From assembly GCA_002245135.1 (NCBI GenBank), contig NGBS01000885.1:62001-126000 (forward strand): 64,000 bases of DNA, written 5' to 3'. Within the stretch, counting starts at the first letter, position 1. Each line of letters begins with the position of its first letter. This DNA comes from Proteromonas lacertae. Lineage: Eukaryota; Sar; Bigyra; Opalinata; Proteromonadidae. The notes under the pieces were generated by a model. It had not been told where the DNA came from. It saw only the letters and a list, made by a program, of their open reading frames with translations, and did no database searches. This document shows positions 37,559 through 49,719 of this stretch, piece by piece. A program made the position numbers and the translations under genes.

Positions 37559-39693
37559 TCATTTCCTGATATATTTATCCTCCATACTAGAACAATTTAT
37601 AACTCTATAATCTTTCAATAAATGTAAATGAGGAGATAATATTTTCATTCCTTCATCTCCTATTTCATTACCATTTAACCAAACATCTACAAGTTCTGGA
37701 AATGATGGTAAAATATCAATCAACATCTCCACGCTTTTATATGTTAATTTATTATCTAAATAATAAAACTAATATAGATTATACTACTTAAATCTATTTT
37801 ATATATATCACTTATTTCATTTGATCTTAAAGAAAAGAATGCTTTTAAAATATCATCATTAATTTCTGAATAACTCAGGTTCAATGAATAAAGGTCATAA
37901 TTTTTAATGTATTTGATTAATTCTGGAATATCTGTATCAATTAGAAGTTCTTTACTTCCATTAAAATTAAATTTGATTTCTTTTATTGAAAATTTGGAGA
38001 ATAAGGGTTTTAATCCCTTATAATGAATGTCTTGATTATATGTGATGAATATTTTATTGAGGTTTGGATATTTATATAATTCTTTTGATAACAATATCAT
38101 TGATTCATCATCTAAATTCATTCCAAATAGATTTAACTCATTGGTTCTATTGATTAACAAATATAAATAAGGAAGCAGTAATTTAAAGCCTGCTGGACCA
38201 ATTGGATTAACTATTCATAATATAAGAATAACTAATACATATTAAACTCATTAATTTCAATTTCATACATGGAATTAACTTTACTAATGATTCAACAAAG
38301 CTATGATTCAGATTACATAAATGTAAATCCAATATTTGAAGATTTGTTAATTGAGAAAGTAATGATGCAAATAATGATTGATTTTGAATTGGAATTAAAA
38401 ATTCATTACCTATATAACTCAATAAGATTAAATATATACAAAAATAGATTTTTGTGGGATTAATCAGTTTCATTATTCTGAAGAAATAATTCATTCCTTC
38501 TTCACATAAACAAATACAGTTTGATTCAATACTAAAGACATCTTCACTATAAAAAAATGTCATTCTAAACATCATTTTATCTAAATTACATTCTCTTCCT
38601 TCTATACATTGGTGATGTTTTTGATATTTTAGTTTTTTACATATTGAATCATATTTATAATAGTCCATCATCATTAGTATTGACAATATTCTTTCATTAG
38701 GTTGATTATTATTATAATATTCTATTAAATTATCTCGAATTTTTTCCCATTTATCGCTTTCAACATAATATTTTAATGGATAATCTATTAGAAATGTAAC
38801 TATATTTTTATCATTATTATAAAATATGTCTTTTCTTTCTTTACATATCATCATATAATCATCATCATCTCTCAACATTTCACTTATTTTCATCATCTCT
38901 TTTTTCAACTCTTTTAAACTCATTCTATCTTCATTCTTCACTTTTAATATCCTTTGAATCATATTATCACATTTTACATCACAACTGTATTCACATCTTA
39001 TGATATTATTCAATGTTTTAAGCATATTATTATCTTCATTAAATGGTAATTTCTTACAAATCATTTCATATAAAATACAACCAACTGACCAAATCACACT
39101 TTTCTCATCACATTCATATCCATTCAACTCTTCAGGGCTTTTGTAGCACATATCATATAATCTCATATCTTCTTCTTTTCTCAATTCATTCAAGAATAAA
39201 TCACATAACTTTACATTCTCATTCTCTATTATTATGTTTGAACTCTTTAGATTACCAACCACTATATCATATTCACTCAATATCATCAATATATCACATA
39301 CTCTACTTATTATACTACATATATTATCACTTAAAATAGTTTCACTTTGAATTATCTCTTTTAAATCTAGCATATAGTATTCTCTCTCATATATCATCAT
39401 ATTATTCCCGAATATCTCTATTTTAAATGGTAATGTGAAAAATGAACAACAATCTAACAGAAAATTATTGCTGTCAGAAAAATGCAATAATTTATCATTT
39501 TCCACCCCTGTCACGTCAATGATTTTTATCATTTTATAATCACTCTCACTCTGTAATACTAAATTTACTTCACTATAACTCTTTTCTATCCGGCTTTTTA
39601 TCTATAATATATAAACATCATTAATACTATCAAGTTCGGTAATTTCTTTGTTAATATCTCATCCATATCATGAATTTTATGTGAGTTTATCAT
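37559..39693 (-). CDS. Pseudokinase-LRR protein, copy 3, C-terminally truncated (673 aa)
   Basis: Exons (minus) 39693-39628, 39601-38440, 38409-38239, 38210-37785, 37755-37559; 2,022 nt in frame. The kinase-like part has VGNLKSSNII (HRD replaced by VGN), CDLFL for DFG, SPEELNG and SVIWSVGC. LRRs run to GNEIGDEGMKILSP and then the protein ends MEDKYIRK. Compared with copies 1 and 2, roughly 300 residues of LRRs are missing. Immediately downstream, out of frame, is a remnant of the normal C-terminus (SGNELNENVLRLMRE), so an internal deletion fused the two parts. It may still make a short protein. Confidence 0.8.
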
Positions 39694-39699
39694 TTTATG

Positions 39700-39715
39700 A
39701 AAATAGAGTCGTTTC
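39700..39715 (-). promoter_or_regulatory. Candidate promoter element near pseudokinase-LRR copy 3
   Basis: Identical 16-mer to 29357-29372, here about 7 nt outside the start codon and in the opposite orientation relative to its gene; core GAAACGAC on the gene strand. Confidence 0.4.
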
Positions 39716-39945
39716 AAAATCAGTTATTCATTTTTAATTATGAAAAACTAGAATTCATAAGGTGTAATAATTGTGTAATAAACTATATTTTACAAAAAAT
39801 TTGCATAAAAGAATTTAATGCAAATAAGAATATCATCGCAACTCTTAATCTAGTATTATACAAAATATTCAAATATAAATAACTTCTAAATATTATATTT
39901 ATAACTAATATTACAAATTCATTAAATATATATATATATATATTC

Positions 39946-41045
39946 TCACTTATCAACTACTTCGTTCATTATTACATGATGATGACTATTACTATTTGAG
40001 TTAAGACTGCTTCTCTTTCTTTTCATTTTACATTCACTTTTACTATCATTACAACATATCTGAACATTGCTATAATCAATCTAATAATAAATAATAATAA
40101 TAATATAAATACAGGTTCAAAGGAAGATTTTGAATATCTATTATTTTCTCTATCTATTATTAATTTACTCATATTTTCATCTTTGCAACACAATAAAGGT
40201 GTTTTCATGGTTTTTAAACCACTTTCTAATTCACAAATTTCATTATTTTCATTGTTACCATTATCATCATCATTTATTATTCGTTTTATTTTAGATTTTC
40301 TATAATTTTTATTATTATTATTTGTATGATTATCAACATTTATTATTTCCTCACTTTTTGTAAAATCATTAATACAATTTCCTTCAGTTACTGGCTTTGT
40401 AGCTAATAAATATATAAATATATAAATATACAACTAAATATCAACCAAAAATAACTACAAAATGTTATTTTCTTCTGATTATTGACTGTAAAAATTGGAT
40501 GTTTATAATAAACAACCAAAAGTGGAATTACGTATATAAATAACAGTGTACAGATGAATATAAAACATGTAAAAAATAGCAAAACAGTATCAAATCTTGT
40601 GTAGTAGTTATAATAAGCAGTTTGATTGAAAATACCATAAATCATCCAACCAAATTCGAATAAGATGAGTACAGCGTAAAATATGAGTGATTTGTCATAC
40701 CATGCTATCTTAAATAGCTCTGTATACATCCTAGCATACCCAGAATTGGGATTAACAAACTCACTTGTTTTTATTACCATAGATAAATACATCAGAAATG
40801 GAGAGTGAAATATTTCTAATAAACCAAGAGTCTATGACAGTTGAAAATAGATTCTATTTATACTAAAACATGTATTGCTAATATTAGTGTGTCTTGTTTA
40901 ACGAAATGCATAATTGCCAGAACTATACACGCCACACCTAAGAAAATATGAATAATGATTGAGGCGACAATTGTGGGGATTATACTACATATAAATGGTA
41001 TATAAAATACGGTAGAACAACTAAATGATATTTATTTTTGCCCAT
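39946..41045 (-). CDS. Multipass membrane protein, unrecognised (320 aa)
   Basis: Exons 41045-41011, 40984-40864, 40813-40432, 40402-40113, 40080-39946; 963 nt in frame. At least five hydrophobic segments can be read: IIPTIVASIIIHIFLGVACI, LAIHVLKYFTPFLMYL, SLIFYAVLILFEFGWMIYG, TVLLFFTCFIFICTLLFIYV and a shorter one around CSYFWLIF. The C-terminal 130 residues are hydrophilic, Asn/Lys-rich and end with HHHVIMNEVVDK. The 32-nt last intron could alternatively be read through to give a sixth hydrophobic stretch. I do not recognise the family; topology suggests a small transporter, receptor or vesicle protein. Confidence 0.7.
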
Positions 41046-41345
41046 CTATTCTGTAGAACGAGAAAAGAATTATTAAATGGTTGTGTTGAAACACTGAGGC
41101 TTTAAAAATGTAATTGTGATATAACACTTGAAATACTGGTATTTTTATACACCCTAAAGTGTCATCGTACATTGTTGTAACACATTAACAAAACAGTGCT
41201 AAAAATAACTTTACTGATGAAAGAAATAGGTAAATTTTTATATTATACAAAATTAGTATGATGAAAACTTATAAAAATGAATGGATAAATAAGTGAATAA
41301 TACACTACAAAAAATAAGATTTAAAAGAATAGAATAATAATATAA
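41046..41345. other. Intergenic region
   Basis: 300 nt, AT-rich, between two minus-strand genes; no coding or RNA signal seen. Confidence 0.4.
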
Positions 41346-43926
41346 TTATATAAACAAATTAAACAAAGAAGAGCCGACATAGCCATTCGATTGACTAATT
41401 TTACTTTCACTATCATAAGAGATATCACCACAAAATAATCTATTTAGAATATCACTGGAGGTAACTTCATTTTCATTCTTAATTATAATCATCTGCATAT
41501 TATCAATAAAGTTCTTTAGATCGAATAATTTATTGGAAGATTTAAATAATATTTGAAATATTGTATTTAAAATAGATTTATCAATCACAGCTTCATTTAA
41601 AATCTTTATTAATTCCTTTAATAATTCATCCAAGTTTTTCTTATCATAAATGTCATATTTATAAAATAATAATTGGCATTTTTCATAGATTTCTTCAACT
41701 TTGTTTATATTTACCATTTTAAACAGTGGAACAGACTATTTTATATACATAAAAATATTATATATATATATATATATACTTTATATTTACTTCCATTTAT
41801 TAATAATGTTGAAATATACTCCATTGGAGATAAATTCAAACTATATCTTCTCGATAATACTTTTTCAAATGGTTTAAATATGTTATAAAGAGAAAATGGA
41901 TAAAAAATATTAGGATTTAAATCACCATTATTTTTAAATAAATGTTCAAGAAATTCATAACTATCACAAATGAAGTTGTATTTATCTTCATCACCTTCAC
42001 AAGAGCTTAAGCTTGACTCACGATTAAATCCACTAGCTGCAGCTACAACAGAAGGAGTGATTGGAGACTTAGGAAATTTTGAAGAAGAAGAAAATGAATT
42101 TGGTTTTGAAAAAGAATTTGATTTTTTGATTGTTTTAAATGAAGTAGAAAATGAATCTATGTTGGATGAAGATTCAACTGTTCTTTGATTGCTATAAATT
42201 GACATTTCAGGATCTGATCTAATCGCAACTATATTATTAAACCATATAATTCCAATGTATAAATAATTTTCTCTTAAAACGGTCAAAATTTCGGTTAAAT
42301 TGGGATAGGGTAATTTTACATTCATTTTAATCATTCCTTTTTTATTTATTCTATTTCTATTCTCTTTGCAAAATAATATATAATTTTTGATCTCTTCTAA
42401 TGATTTTTCTTCTTCATTTATATTTATATCTATCACTAAACATGGGCAGAAATTGTCACAATCCCTTATCCTATTCTTTATATCAATTTTATTATCTTCA
42501 TTAAATCCATAAATTCCTAATAAATAATTCAAACTTCCTTCTAATATAATTCTACTATTTGCCATTAATTTTCTGATTCTTTTTATTTGGGTTAATATTT
42601 CATTGTTATTGCTATTATTGATGAGTTTTATTTCTGGTAATTTGACTAAATATCGAATATAAAATTTAGTGGAAAAAACGTGTCTTAAGTGAATAATTTC
42701 ATTTAATATTTCATCATCATCTTTAATTGTTGGTTGATTATTGTCTTTTTGTTTCTTTTGAAGGTTGAAAGAGTATAATAAAGGAGTATTACAGGAGGAA
42801 TATGTTAATCTAAAAATATAAGAAATTATATATATATATATATATACGTTAATAATGGTAATAATGAATTAATATTATAAAATATTGTATTATTATCTTC
42901 TTTTAATGTTCTTACATTCTTATTCTTTAACGGATTACTATCTATTCCATAGATACTCTTCTGATTCTGAATTTGTTGTTGTTGTTCAGTTAGTGTTGAT
43001 GATAATGTTACAGTTGTATTAGTATTTGTACAATTACTATTATTGGAGGCTTGAATGTTTGTTTGAACTTGAAATGGTAATAATCGATTTTGATATCTTA
43101 CTAACATTTTGAAATATTCACTATTTGAATTGATTCTATTTGATTATATAATAATAATAATATTATTATTATTATTTATAGTTATACAATATATCTTTGA
43201 TATTGTGTCTATTACAAATAGTTCGATTATACACTTTTCCATTATATTCATAGATTATTGCTTGTTTCCAGTTGTAACTATCTAAACTATTCTCTTTTAT
43301 ACATTCTGTACATATATAGTAACTATAAAATAGGATTATGCCAATTTCTGATTTAATCTCCTTCTTTTCTATTTTGGCTAATTTATCAACTTCATCTTCT
43401 TTCTTTAACATTGAGCTCATTGTATTCTTAAAATGTACATCTATTTCAAAGAAATGACGAAATGAGCCACTTTTATAACAAATTCCTATTTCTATGAGTT
43501 TCTATGCATAAATATTACTTTGATTTTATACATTTACATATGTTTGGAATAGTTTCAACCGTTCATCACACAGCTTTGTCCGATTAAAGGCAAACAACAC
43601 TTTGGGAGGAAAAGTTGGTAAATTGGGATATACATCATCCAACTATAAATATTCATAATTTTGAATTTATATATACACTATCATGAAGACTACTCAGAGA
43701 ACTATATCTGTGATAAACAAACCATTTTACTCTAATATTAGATAGAAGATATATACTCCTTATCATCATCTTCATCACTATACACATTATTATTGTTCTT
43801 GATTTTCACTTCAAAAATATAATTCTGTGAAGAATTAATTATTATGTAGTATACAGCAACTCCATTCACCAACTTCCAATTTAAAACATCAATTGATATG
43901 CTATATCTTCTCAATAATCCTGCCAT
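41346..43926 (-). CDS. PX-domain protein (783 aa)
   Basis: Seven exons (minus): 43926-43757, 43731-43677, 43642-43538, 43501-43188, 43135-42848, 42809-41780, 41735-41346; frame closes at 2,352 nt. The first three exons assemble a PX domain: YIFEVKIKNN, WFVYHRYSSL, then NLPTFPPKVLFAFNRTKL and DERLKLFQTY. The FPPK turn and the basic RYSSL strand are the usual phosphoinositide-contact regions. The remainder (KEIKSEIGIILFYSYYICTE, a Gln/Asn-rich stretch, FCPCLVIDININEEEKSLEE, a Ser-rich linker, and a helical end) matches no family I know. PX proteins bind PI3P on endosomes, so a sorting role is inferred. ATCCGTTTCATAAATTG lies about 25 nt upstream of the start. Confidence 0.8.
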
Positions 43927-44059
43927 TTCATCAAAAAATCAATTTATGAAACGGATATATTTTAGCATTGTTCAAAAACAGCGTGTGGTTTAGAGGTTGT
44001 ATATTGCAAGATTATACATTCATAAATGATATTTAGATAAAATTTACTATATGATATAA

Positions 44060-46121
44060 ATGCATCATTTTAAAATTAAACAAGCTCGAAAAAAGCTTGA
44101 ATTAAAAGAAAATAGAAATCTTCTTATTGTGAAAGATCTAAATGCTAAAGAAAGTCAGTGATAATATTACCTATGTCTACCGTCATAAGACATTGAAACT
44201 AGTTGATTCAAAAGATCCAGAGTATAGAATTTACTTTTATTTCTCATTTATAGATTTGATGAGCCATCTGAACATTTTGTAAAGACTATGGATAGTTTGC
44301 AAGCATTTGTATACATATATGGAATCATAATATAATCTAGTTGAGTGATGTTCAATCGTTTGTTAAGAAAATGGATGGTATAAAATATAATAATTCTATT
44401 GTACTAGCATTTGTTAAACAATTTAAGAGAATTGCTGAAACATTACAAAAATATGTGTTAGAAGAAGATACTGAAAAATTCAGAGTGATGGTAGAGTTAT
44501 ATAACCAAAAGATGGATAATTTCAATGATGATTTAATACCAGCATTAGTATATATATATATATAGAATTTATGTTTTTAGAAATTGAGAGTTGAAGAAGA
44601 TATAGTAAAACCAATAAAAGAAAAAATAGTGAATATGAAATCCATAAAAGTATATTATTATATTCAATTATTATTTATTTATTTAGAAAGGATTAGATGA
44701 TCGTACTAAATACAAAATGGATGTATTACACTATCAAAAGAAAGTCGATGATTTAAAATCAGATCCAAAAACAGATGCAGTTAAATTAATAAGGGTATTA
44801 TTATTATTATTATAAATAGAATGAAGATAAATATTCAGCATCTGTAGACTTCTTAGAGTCAGTAGATGTCGTATTAAAACAACAAATGAACCACTATTTA
44901 GAAAATCACTCTGAAGTTTTAAGATTTGAATTTGGTCATTTTCGATGTATTCAAAAGTTGTTTTTTGACACTGGAAGTCAAATTGTAAGTGAATTCTTAA
45001 ATATAGAACCTGGTACAAAGGGAAGCTTCCAAATTATTAATACAAGTGATATTGAAACGATTGTTAGAGAACATAGAAATAGATCAGCCAGAATTAATAT
45101 GCCAAACTATGGCTTGACTCAAAATCCATCACAAACTGGTTTGAATCAACAACAACAACAACAACCAGGAATGTCACCTCAACAATCGTATTACAATCAT
45201 CAACAACAACAACAACAACAACCTGGAATTTCACCTCAACAATCATATTATGGAACAGCTCCACCACAAATTCAACAACAACCACAACAACAACAACCAA
45301 ATCCATTTGCATCTGTACCATCATATGCAAGTATATTTATATATATATATTGACAATAGTTCCTGCTAAAACTGTTGCTCCACCACCTCCAACTATTCTT
45401 CCACCTTCAGCACCAACTCCTCCACCAATTCCAGCAATGCCAGTTAATAGTATATATATATCATTATATATGTTTATATAGATCCAGTATTTATTTCTAT
45501 TTCTTTATTATTGCTTTATTAGTATTCCAATTTACCACCTCCATCAGCTACATCATATCAACAACAACCACCTGCTTCACCTATTCAAGCTGCTCCAAAA
45601 GATGAATGTATAATTTAATTTTATATTTTATATTTTAAATAGTTGATATTGTATTTATATATATTTTTATTGTTGTAGTTTGGTAATGATAATCCAGTTC
45701 CAGTATTATCACAACCTCCACAACAACAACAACAACAACAACCAGTTGATGAAGTATATATAAAAGATCATATTTATTCTATATTATTTTAGTTTGATTT
45801 GTTTAATAGCATTCCATCTGGAAGTCTTGTTTCACCAACTTCTACATTTTCAACAAGTCCATCTTATTCTACATCGACTCCTGCTGCTCCTACTCCAAAT
45901 CCAAATACTGTATAAATAATTATATATATATATTATATTTATAGTTTCCATACAAAGCTAGAGGTTTGTTTGAATTTCTTGCTGAAAATCCAGATGAACT
46001 AACAATCAGAGTTGGTGATATAGTTACAGTGATTAAAAGAGAGAATAGAGATTGGTTGTATGGTACAAAGACTACTGGAGAGAAAGGAATATTCCCTGAA
46101 TCTTTCATTATAGCAATATAA
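44060..46121 (+). CDS. BAR-SH3 adaptor protein (amphiphysin-like) with microexons
   Basis: Introns at 44222-44253, 44309-44340, 44548-44580, 44650-44686, 44795-44819, 45331-45359, 45450-45481, 45487-45522, 45608-45642, 45651-45678, 45754-45792, 45910-45944. A BAR domain is seen in DSKDPEFDEPSEHF, the helical core (FKRIAETLQKYVLEEDTEKF) and FDTGSQIVSEF. A Gln/Pro-rich linker of about 200 residues follows, then an SH3 domain with ARGLFEF, ENPDELTIRVGDIV and DWLYGTKTTGEKGIFPESF. Such proteins bend membranes during endocytosis and recruit dynamin or actin factors. The 5' end is uncertain: MHHFKIKQARKKLELKENRN fits the BAR start, but the frame breaks near 44157 (CAG TGA T) and resumes +1. Exons of 5 nt (45482-45486) and 8 nt (45643-45650) are required to keep frame. 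Confidence 0.82.
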
Positions 46122-46833
46122 CTCTATTATAAATTTCCTTGTAATAAATTGTCTTAATAAACCAATTTAACATTTGATTCTCTTTACAGATGTTTCTATT
46201 GATCTAAAAACGATATTTTTCATTATAGATTTGAATAAATAATTTGAAGTAGTCAAGCTTTTTTTCATTGTTCAAAATATTATCTCTTATAGATCATATA
46301 TGGCTTAATTATCATTTTTAATTATTTTTTTATGTATAATATTATGGATATAACACATCAATATAATCATATTTACTTATTCATTTCAAATATGTGATAA
46401 ATTTATACAATATTATTGTTAAATTACTACTTACCCTATTTAATGCAGAATAATAAGTTTAATCCTTTTTTAAATTCATCAAGACTAATATCGCTATTGA
46501 CCTGCAGTTCAAGTGAAATTAACACCGAAACAGTTATATTGCTGATATTACAATGTATTGCAATAATGAAATTGAGATTTCAAAAATTTATCATCTCAAA
46601 TTACAGCTGATAGAATAAATGTGTTAATCAATATATAATCCATAGTGAAGCTAGTGCGTGATATTTGCTGTTCATAATTATAATTCTATGTGAAGAAATT
46701 AATGAAGTTTTGTAGGAAAAATCAAGCAAAGCTCGAATTCAACATTCTAAATTTCTTTCTTCTAATTCATTATCTGAAAGTATACATAACTTTATTGTTA
46801 TTAATTTCTGATTATCTATAAATTCTATAGTCA
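46122..46833. other. Intergenic region with an EF-hand-like scrap
   Basis: About 710 nt. On the minus strand near 46436-46580 there is a short open stretch ending SDISLDEFKKGLNLLFCIK and a stop. It resembles the end of an EF-hand protein but has no start or joined exon, so it may be a relic. The rest shows nothing. Confidence 0.35.
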
Positions 46834-47349
46834 ATGATTCGTGAAATCCTTATTGATTTAATTAATTTTGGTTTAAATACTTTAATGCCAACAGATGGAC
46901 TTGATGAAATCGAGCAAAAAGAACGTTCTGCCTATGTTTGTGCTATATCCCTCATATTTTGGGGTTTTATTCTCTGCGTCTGGATTAATTCAAAGAATTG
47001 TGTGAGTGAAGAAGGCGAAGAAAATGGGGATCAAGATGGAAAAGATGAATGTAACAATGATAAAAATAATGTAGAAGTATTACCAGTTGTGAATAATGAA
47101 AAACTAGTTGATTTTAACAAATTTACTCAAGACTTGCATATATCTTTTTTTATTCAATATATTTAGTGTTTTTCAATTCATTTGAAAGGTAATATGATGT
47201 TTGAACCTGTCAGAAATGATAATGTTACAGAATATTACTTAAAACGCTATAAGCCCAATAATGGATATATGATCAATAGCAATTATGAACCAATAACATT
47301 TGTATCAAGCGAAAACAACAAATTAAAGAGATTCATTTTAATTGATTAA
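46834..47349 (+). CDS. Small single-pass membrane protein, probably two exons
   Basis: Starts MIREILIDLINFGLNTL with one hydrophobic helix (AYVCAISLIFWGFILCVWIN) followed by an acidic stretch. The first frame stops at 47164-47166, but the same frame resumes as NMMFEPVRNDNVTEYYLKRY and ends FILID at 47347-47349. A 3n intron must cover the stop. Options are an AT-AG intron 47138-47188 that begins ATATCTTTTT, or a GT-AG intron starting at GTATTACCAG near 47074. No family is recognised. Confidence 0.5.
47138..47188 (+). other. Weak candidate AT-AG (U12-like) intron
   Basis: Begins ATATCTTTTTTT and ends TTTGAAAG; 51 nt, removes the in-frame TAG and keeps the frame. There is no good TTCTTAAY branch motif, so a longer GT-AG intron remains possible. 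Confidence 0.3.
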
Positions 47350-47430
47350 ATAAATATATCATAATACAAAATAACACCTTTTATTATTAACAATTACCCA
47401 TTATATTACATTTTATTTGTTTTTGGCTTA

Positions 47431-48143
47431 TTAACTACCAGTAGAACACACAGCTTGTAACATATTTAAACATTGTCTCATTAAATTGATATGCCACTAT
47501 TCAAAAATATAATTTTTATAATACATACGTCTAATTCCTACTTGTCCTAGTGGGAACAATGCACATGTGAATAAAACCATCATAATTACTTGAAATACTG
47601 ACAAAAACAGTGTTAAGGAGTAACTCTTTAAAAATAATGAGCTATAGAGTGTAGCTAATATAGTAAATGCATAAACTGCAGAATAAATGATTTTATCCTT
47701 ATGAAAGAATCTAAAAAAGTAACTAGGATTGTATAATAGAAATGCAGCCATAAACAGCAATGTTCCCATTGTAAAACTAATAGCAAACTTCGCAGGTCTG
47801 ATCATTATCAATGGAATACCTAGAATAAAAGCTAATAGGAAAAATATTGCAGAGAGTATAATTAATCCAAGAAAATATTTAAAACGATCCATTCTATTAT
47901 TAATATAATTTAATTTGATAACAATACCTTGACAATTTAAAACTATCAAAATAACTACTTCTATGACCTAATTCTAAATCATCATCTACTTTTTCTTCCT
48001 TTGGAGTAGACCAAAATGCCCAACTTACTTCATTTTGCCTCTAAATTAAGTAAATAGTGTAATTATACCTGTCTTACTGATCCATCTGCTCCTTTGGCTT
48101 TTTCATTTTCTAACCATTCCTTAAAACTGGAACTATCTTGCAT
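47431..48143 (-). CDS. SFT2-family membrane traffic protein, copy 2 (201 aa)
   Basis: Exons 48143-48069, 48040-47928, 47893-47542 and 47496-47431. It parallels copy 1 along its full length: MQDSSSFKEWLENEKAKGAD, WAFWSTPKEE, SRMDRFKYFLGLIILSAIFF, RPAKFAISFTMGTLLFMAAF and FTCALFPLGQ. The last exon (WHINLMRQCLNMLQAV) was chosen because it mirrors the copy 1 C-terminus (FKTMISKICSGCMSLL) in length and pattern. Four hydrophobic segments. First two introns sit at the same places as in copy 1, so the pair arose by gene duplication before sequence divergence. Confidence 0.87.
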
Positions 48144-48362
48144 TACAATCTTAGATGAAAGGATAAATAAAAGAGGATTTATAATATAGGTTTGATATCT
48201 TTCTAAAAAGCTTGAATCTAAATTATCTCTTATACCTTATATATATGATAGAAACCATATCTAAAAATGGTTTATGAGTATTTGCTATTACTATAACCCT
48301 CTTATTCTATTTGTGTCTCACTTTTTTGTCAAACCTTTTGTCAAGCCACATTTTTGTTTTTG

Positions 48363-49675
48363 ATGTGTGATAGATTCTCTGATCCATTATTGCCTTCTCC
48401 CTCACAATTAATTCGTGAGAAGAAGCATAACAACTTTTTATTGGGTGTAAATGTTGTTGTATTCTTGTTTTCTGGCTCTGGATCTCTTATTATGGGTAAA
48501 TTATTGTATATTATTAGTTAATAAATTTTAGATATCAAATTGAAGGTGAAGGAAGACCAGGAACAGAAAAACATACATTTCAAAAACCTTGGTTTTCAAA
48601 TTTGATGATGTTTATAGGAATGTTTTTCCTATTTATGGTTTATTTAGTATTTATAAAAATATTTATATATAAATAGATAAGAAAATGGTATAAAAATGAG
48701 AAAATCACCAGGTATATAAATAAATTATGAATTAATAGTAAAACAAATGCTCCATTATGGAAAATATATGTGTACTGCTTAGGTCCATCATTATGTGATT
48801 GTACTGCTTCATTTTTAATGTATTTTTAATAATAATTATATATTAACTAGGTTTTTGGGTTTATTATGGATAAGAGTATCAATTTGGCAAATGGTAAGAG
48901 GTTCGATCGTAATATTCGCTGGATTTATTAGATGGTGGGCCTTGAAAAAGAAATTAAGAATATCTTTTTAATTTTCCTTTCAAAATTTGTTAATTTTCTT
49001 TAATCGAATATTTAAAGACATGAATGGTTAGGAATAATCATAGTATTCATTGCACTTGTAGTAGTTGGTTGTTCTTCTTTAGGCAGTAATGATGATAATA
49101 CAAATTCAAGTGTGTTGTTACAAATATTAGGTATATTTTTAGTAATGATTGCTCAAATCATTCAAGCTGGTCAAACTGTAATAGAAGAACATTTATTACA
49201 AGGAATTGAGATAGATTCTGACTTCATAGTTGGTTGTGAAGGATTGTGGGGTTTAATATACACTGGTTTAATATTTATGCCAATAGCTCAATATCTTCCA
49301 GGAGAAGAAGGCAAATCTCTTCATGAAGATACAATCGATTCTTTTTATATGTTATATCATAGTTTACCAATATTATTAATAAATATCTCTACAATATTTT
49401 TATTATTATTTTTAAACTATGGTTCAATGAATGTAACGAAATATAGCAACAGTGTTAGTCGAAATATATTAGAACCAGTTCGAACTTTCTTTGTTTGGAT
49501 ATTGGCAGTTATAATCTATTATATAAGTAATAAGAAATATTTAGAAGGATTGAATTATATGTCAATTGTTGAGTTACTTGGATTTATGTTTTTAGTTTGT
49601 GGATTGTTTGTTTATTATGGAGTAGTGAAGTTTAAATGGTCAGTTTATGAAGATGAAGAAGTATTAACACCTTAA
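48363..49675 (+). CDS. SLC35F6-like multipass transporter (380 aa)
   Basis: Exons 48363-48505, 48532-48646, 48677-48711, 48739-48819, 48851-48959 and 49016-49675; 1,143 nt in frame. The order of motifs fits the SLC35F6/drug-metabolite transporter family: VFLFSGSGSLIMGKLLYQIE, KPWFSNLMMFIGMF, LGPSLCDCTASFL, IWQMVRGSIVIFAGF, EWLGIIIVFIALVVVG, MIAQIIQAGQTVIEEH, LEPVRTFFVWILAVI. About ten hydrophobic segments. Human SLC35F6 is lysosomal/mitochondrial; substrate unknown. The fifth intron (48960-49015) has no GT and no AG and looks U12-type; aligning KKL-RRHE-WLG to the family places both ends. Confidence 0.87.
48960..49015 (+). other. Candidate U12-type AT-AA intron (56 nt)
   Basis: Begins ATATCTTTTT right after codon AGA, contains TTTTCTTTAAT, and ends 12 nt later at TTTAA. 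Both flanks are phase 0 and conserved in the transporter family. The only GT inside lies beyond an in-frame stop, so a canonical intron is excluded. Confidence 0.6.
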
Positions 49676-49719
49676 ATAATTTGTTTATTATGATAATTAT
49701 TGAAATATATAAATATTAT

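Noticed and set aside
40801..40863. A frame break in the multipass membrane-protein gene
   Set aside because: Using the later acceptor (TTTATTAG at 40814-40821) gives a 50-nt intron and a continuous frame, so no shift is needed.
46436..46580. Short minus-strand EF-hand-like ORF as a gene
   Set aside because: No start codon, no joined exon and a single helix-loop fragment; noted only as a possible relic.
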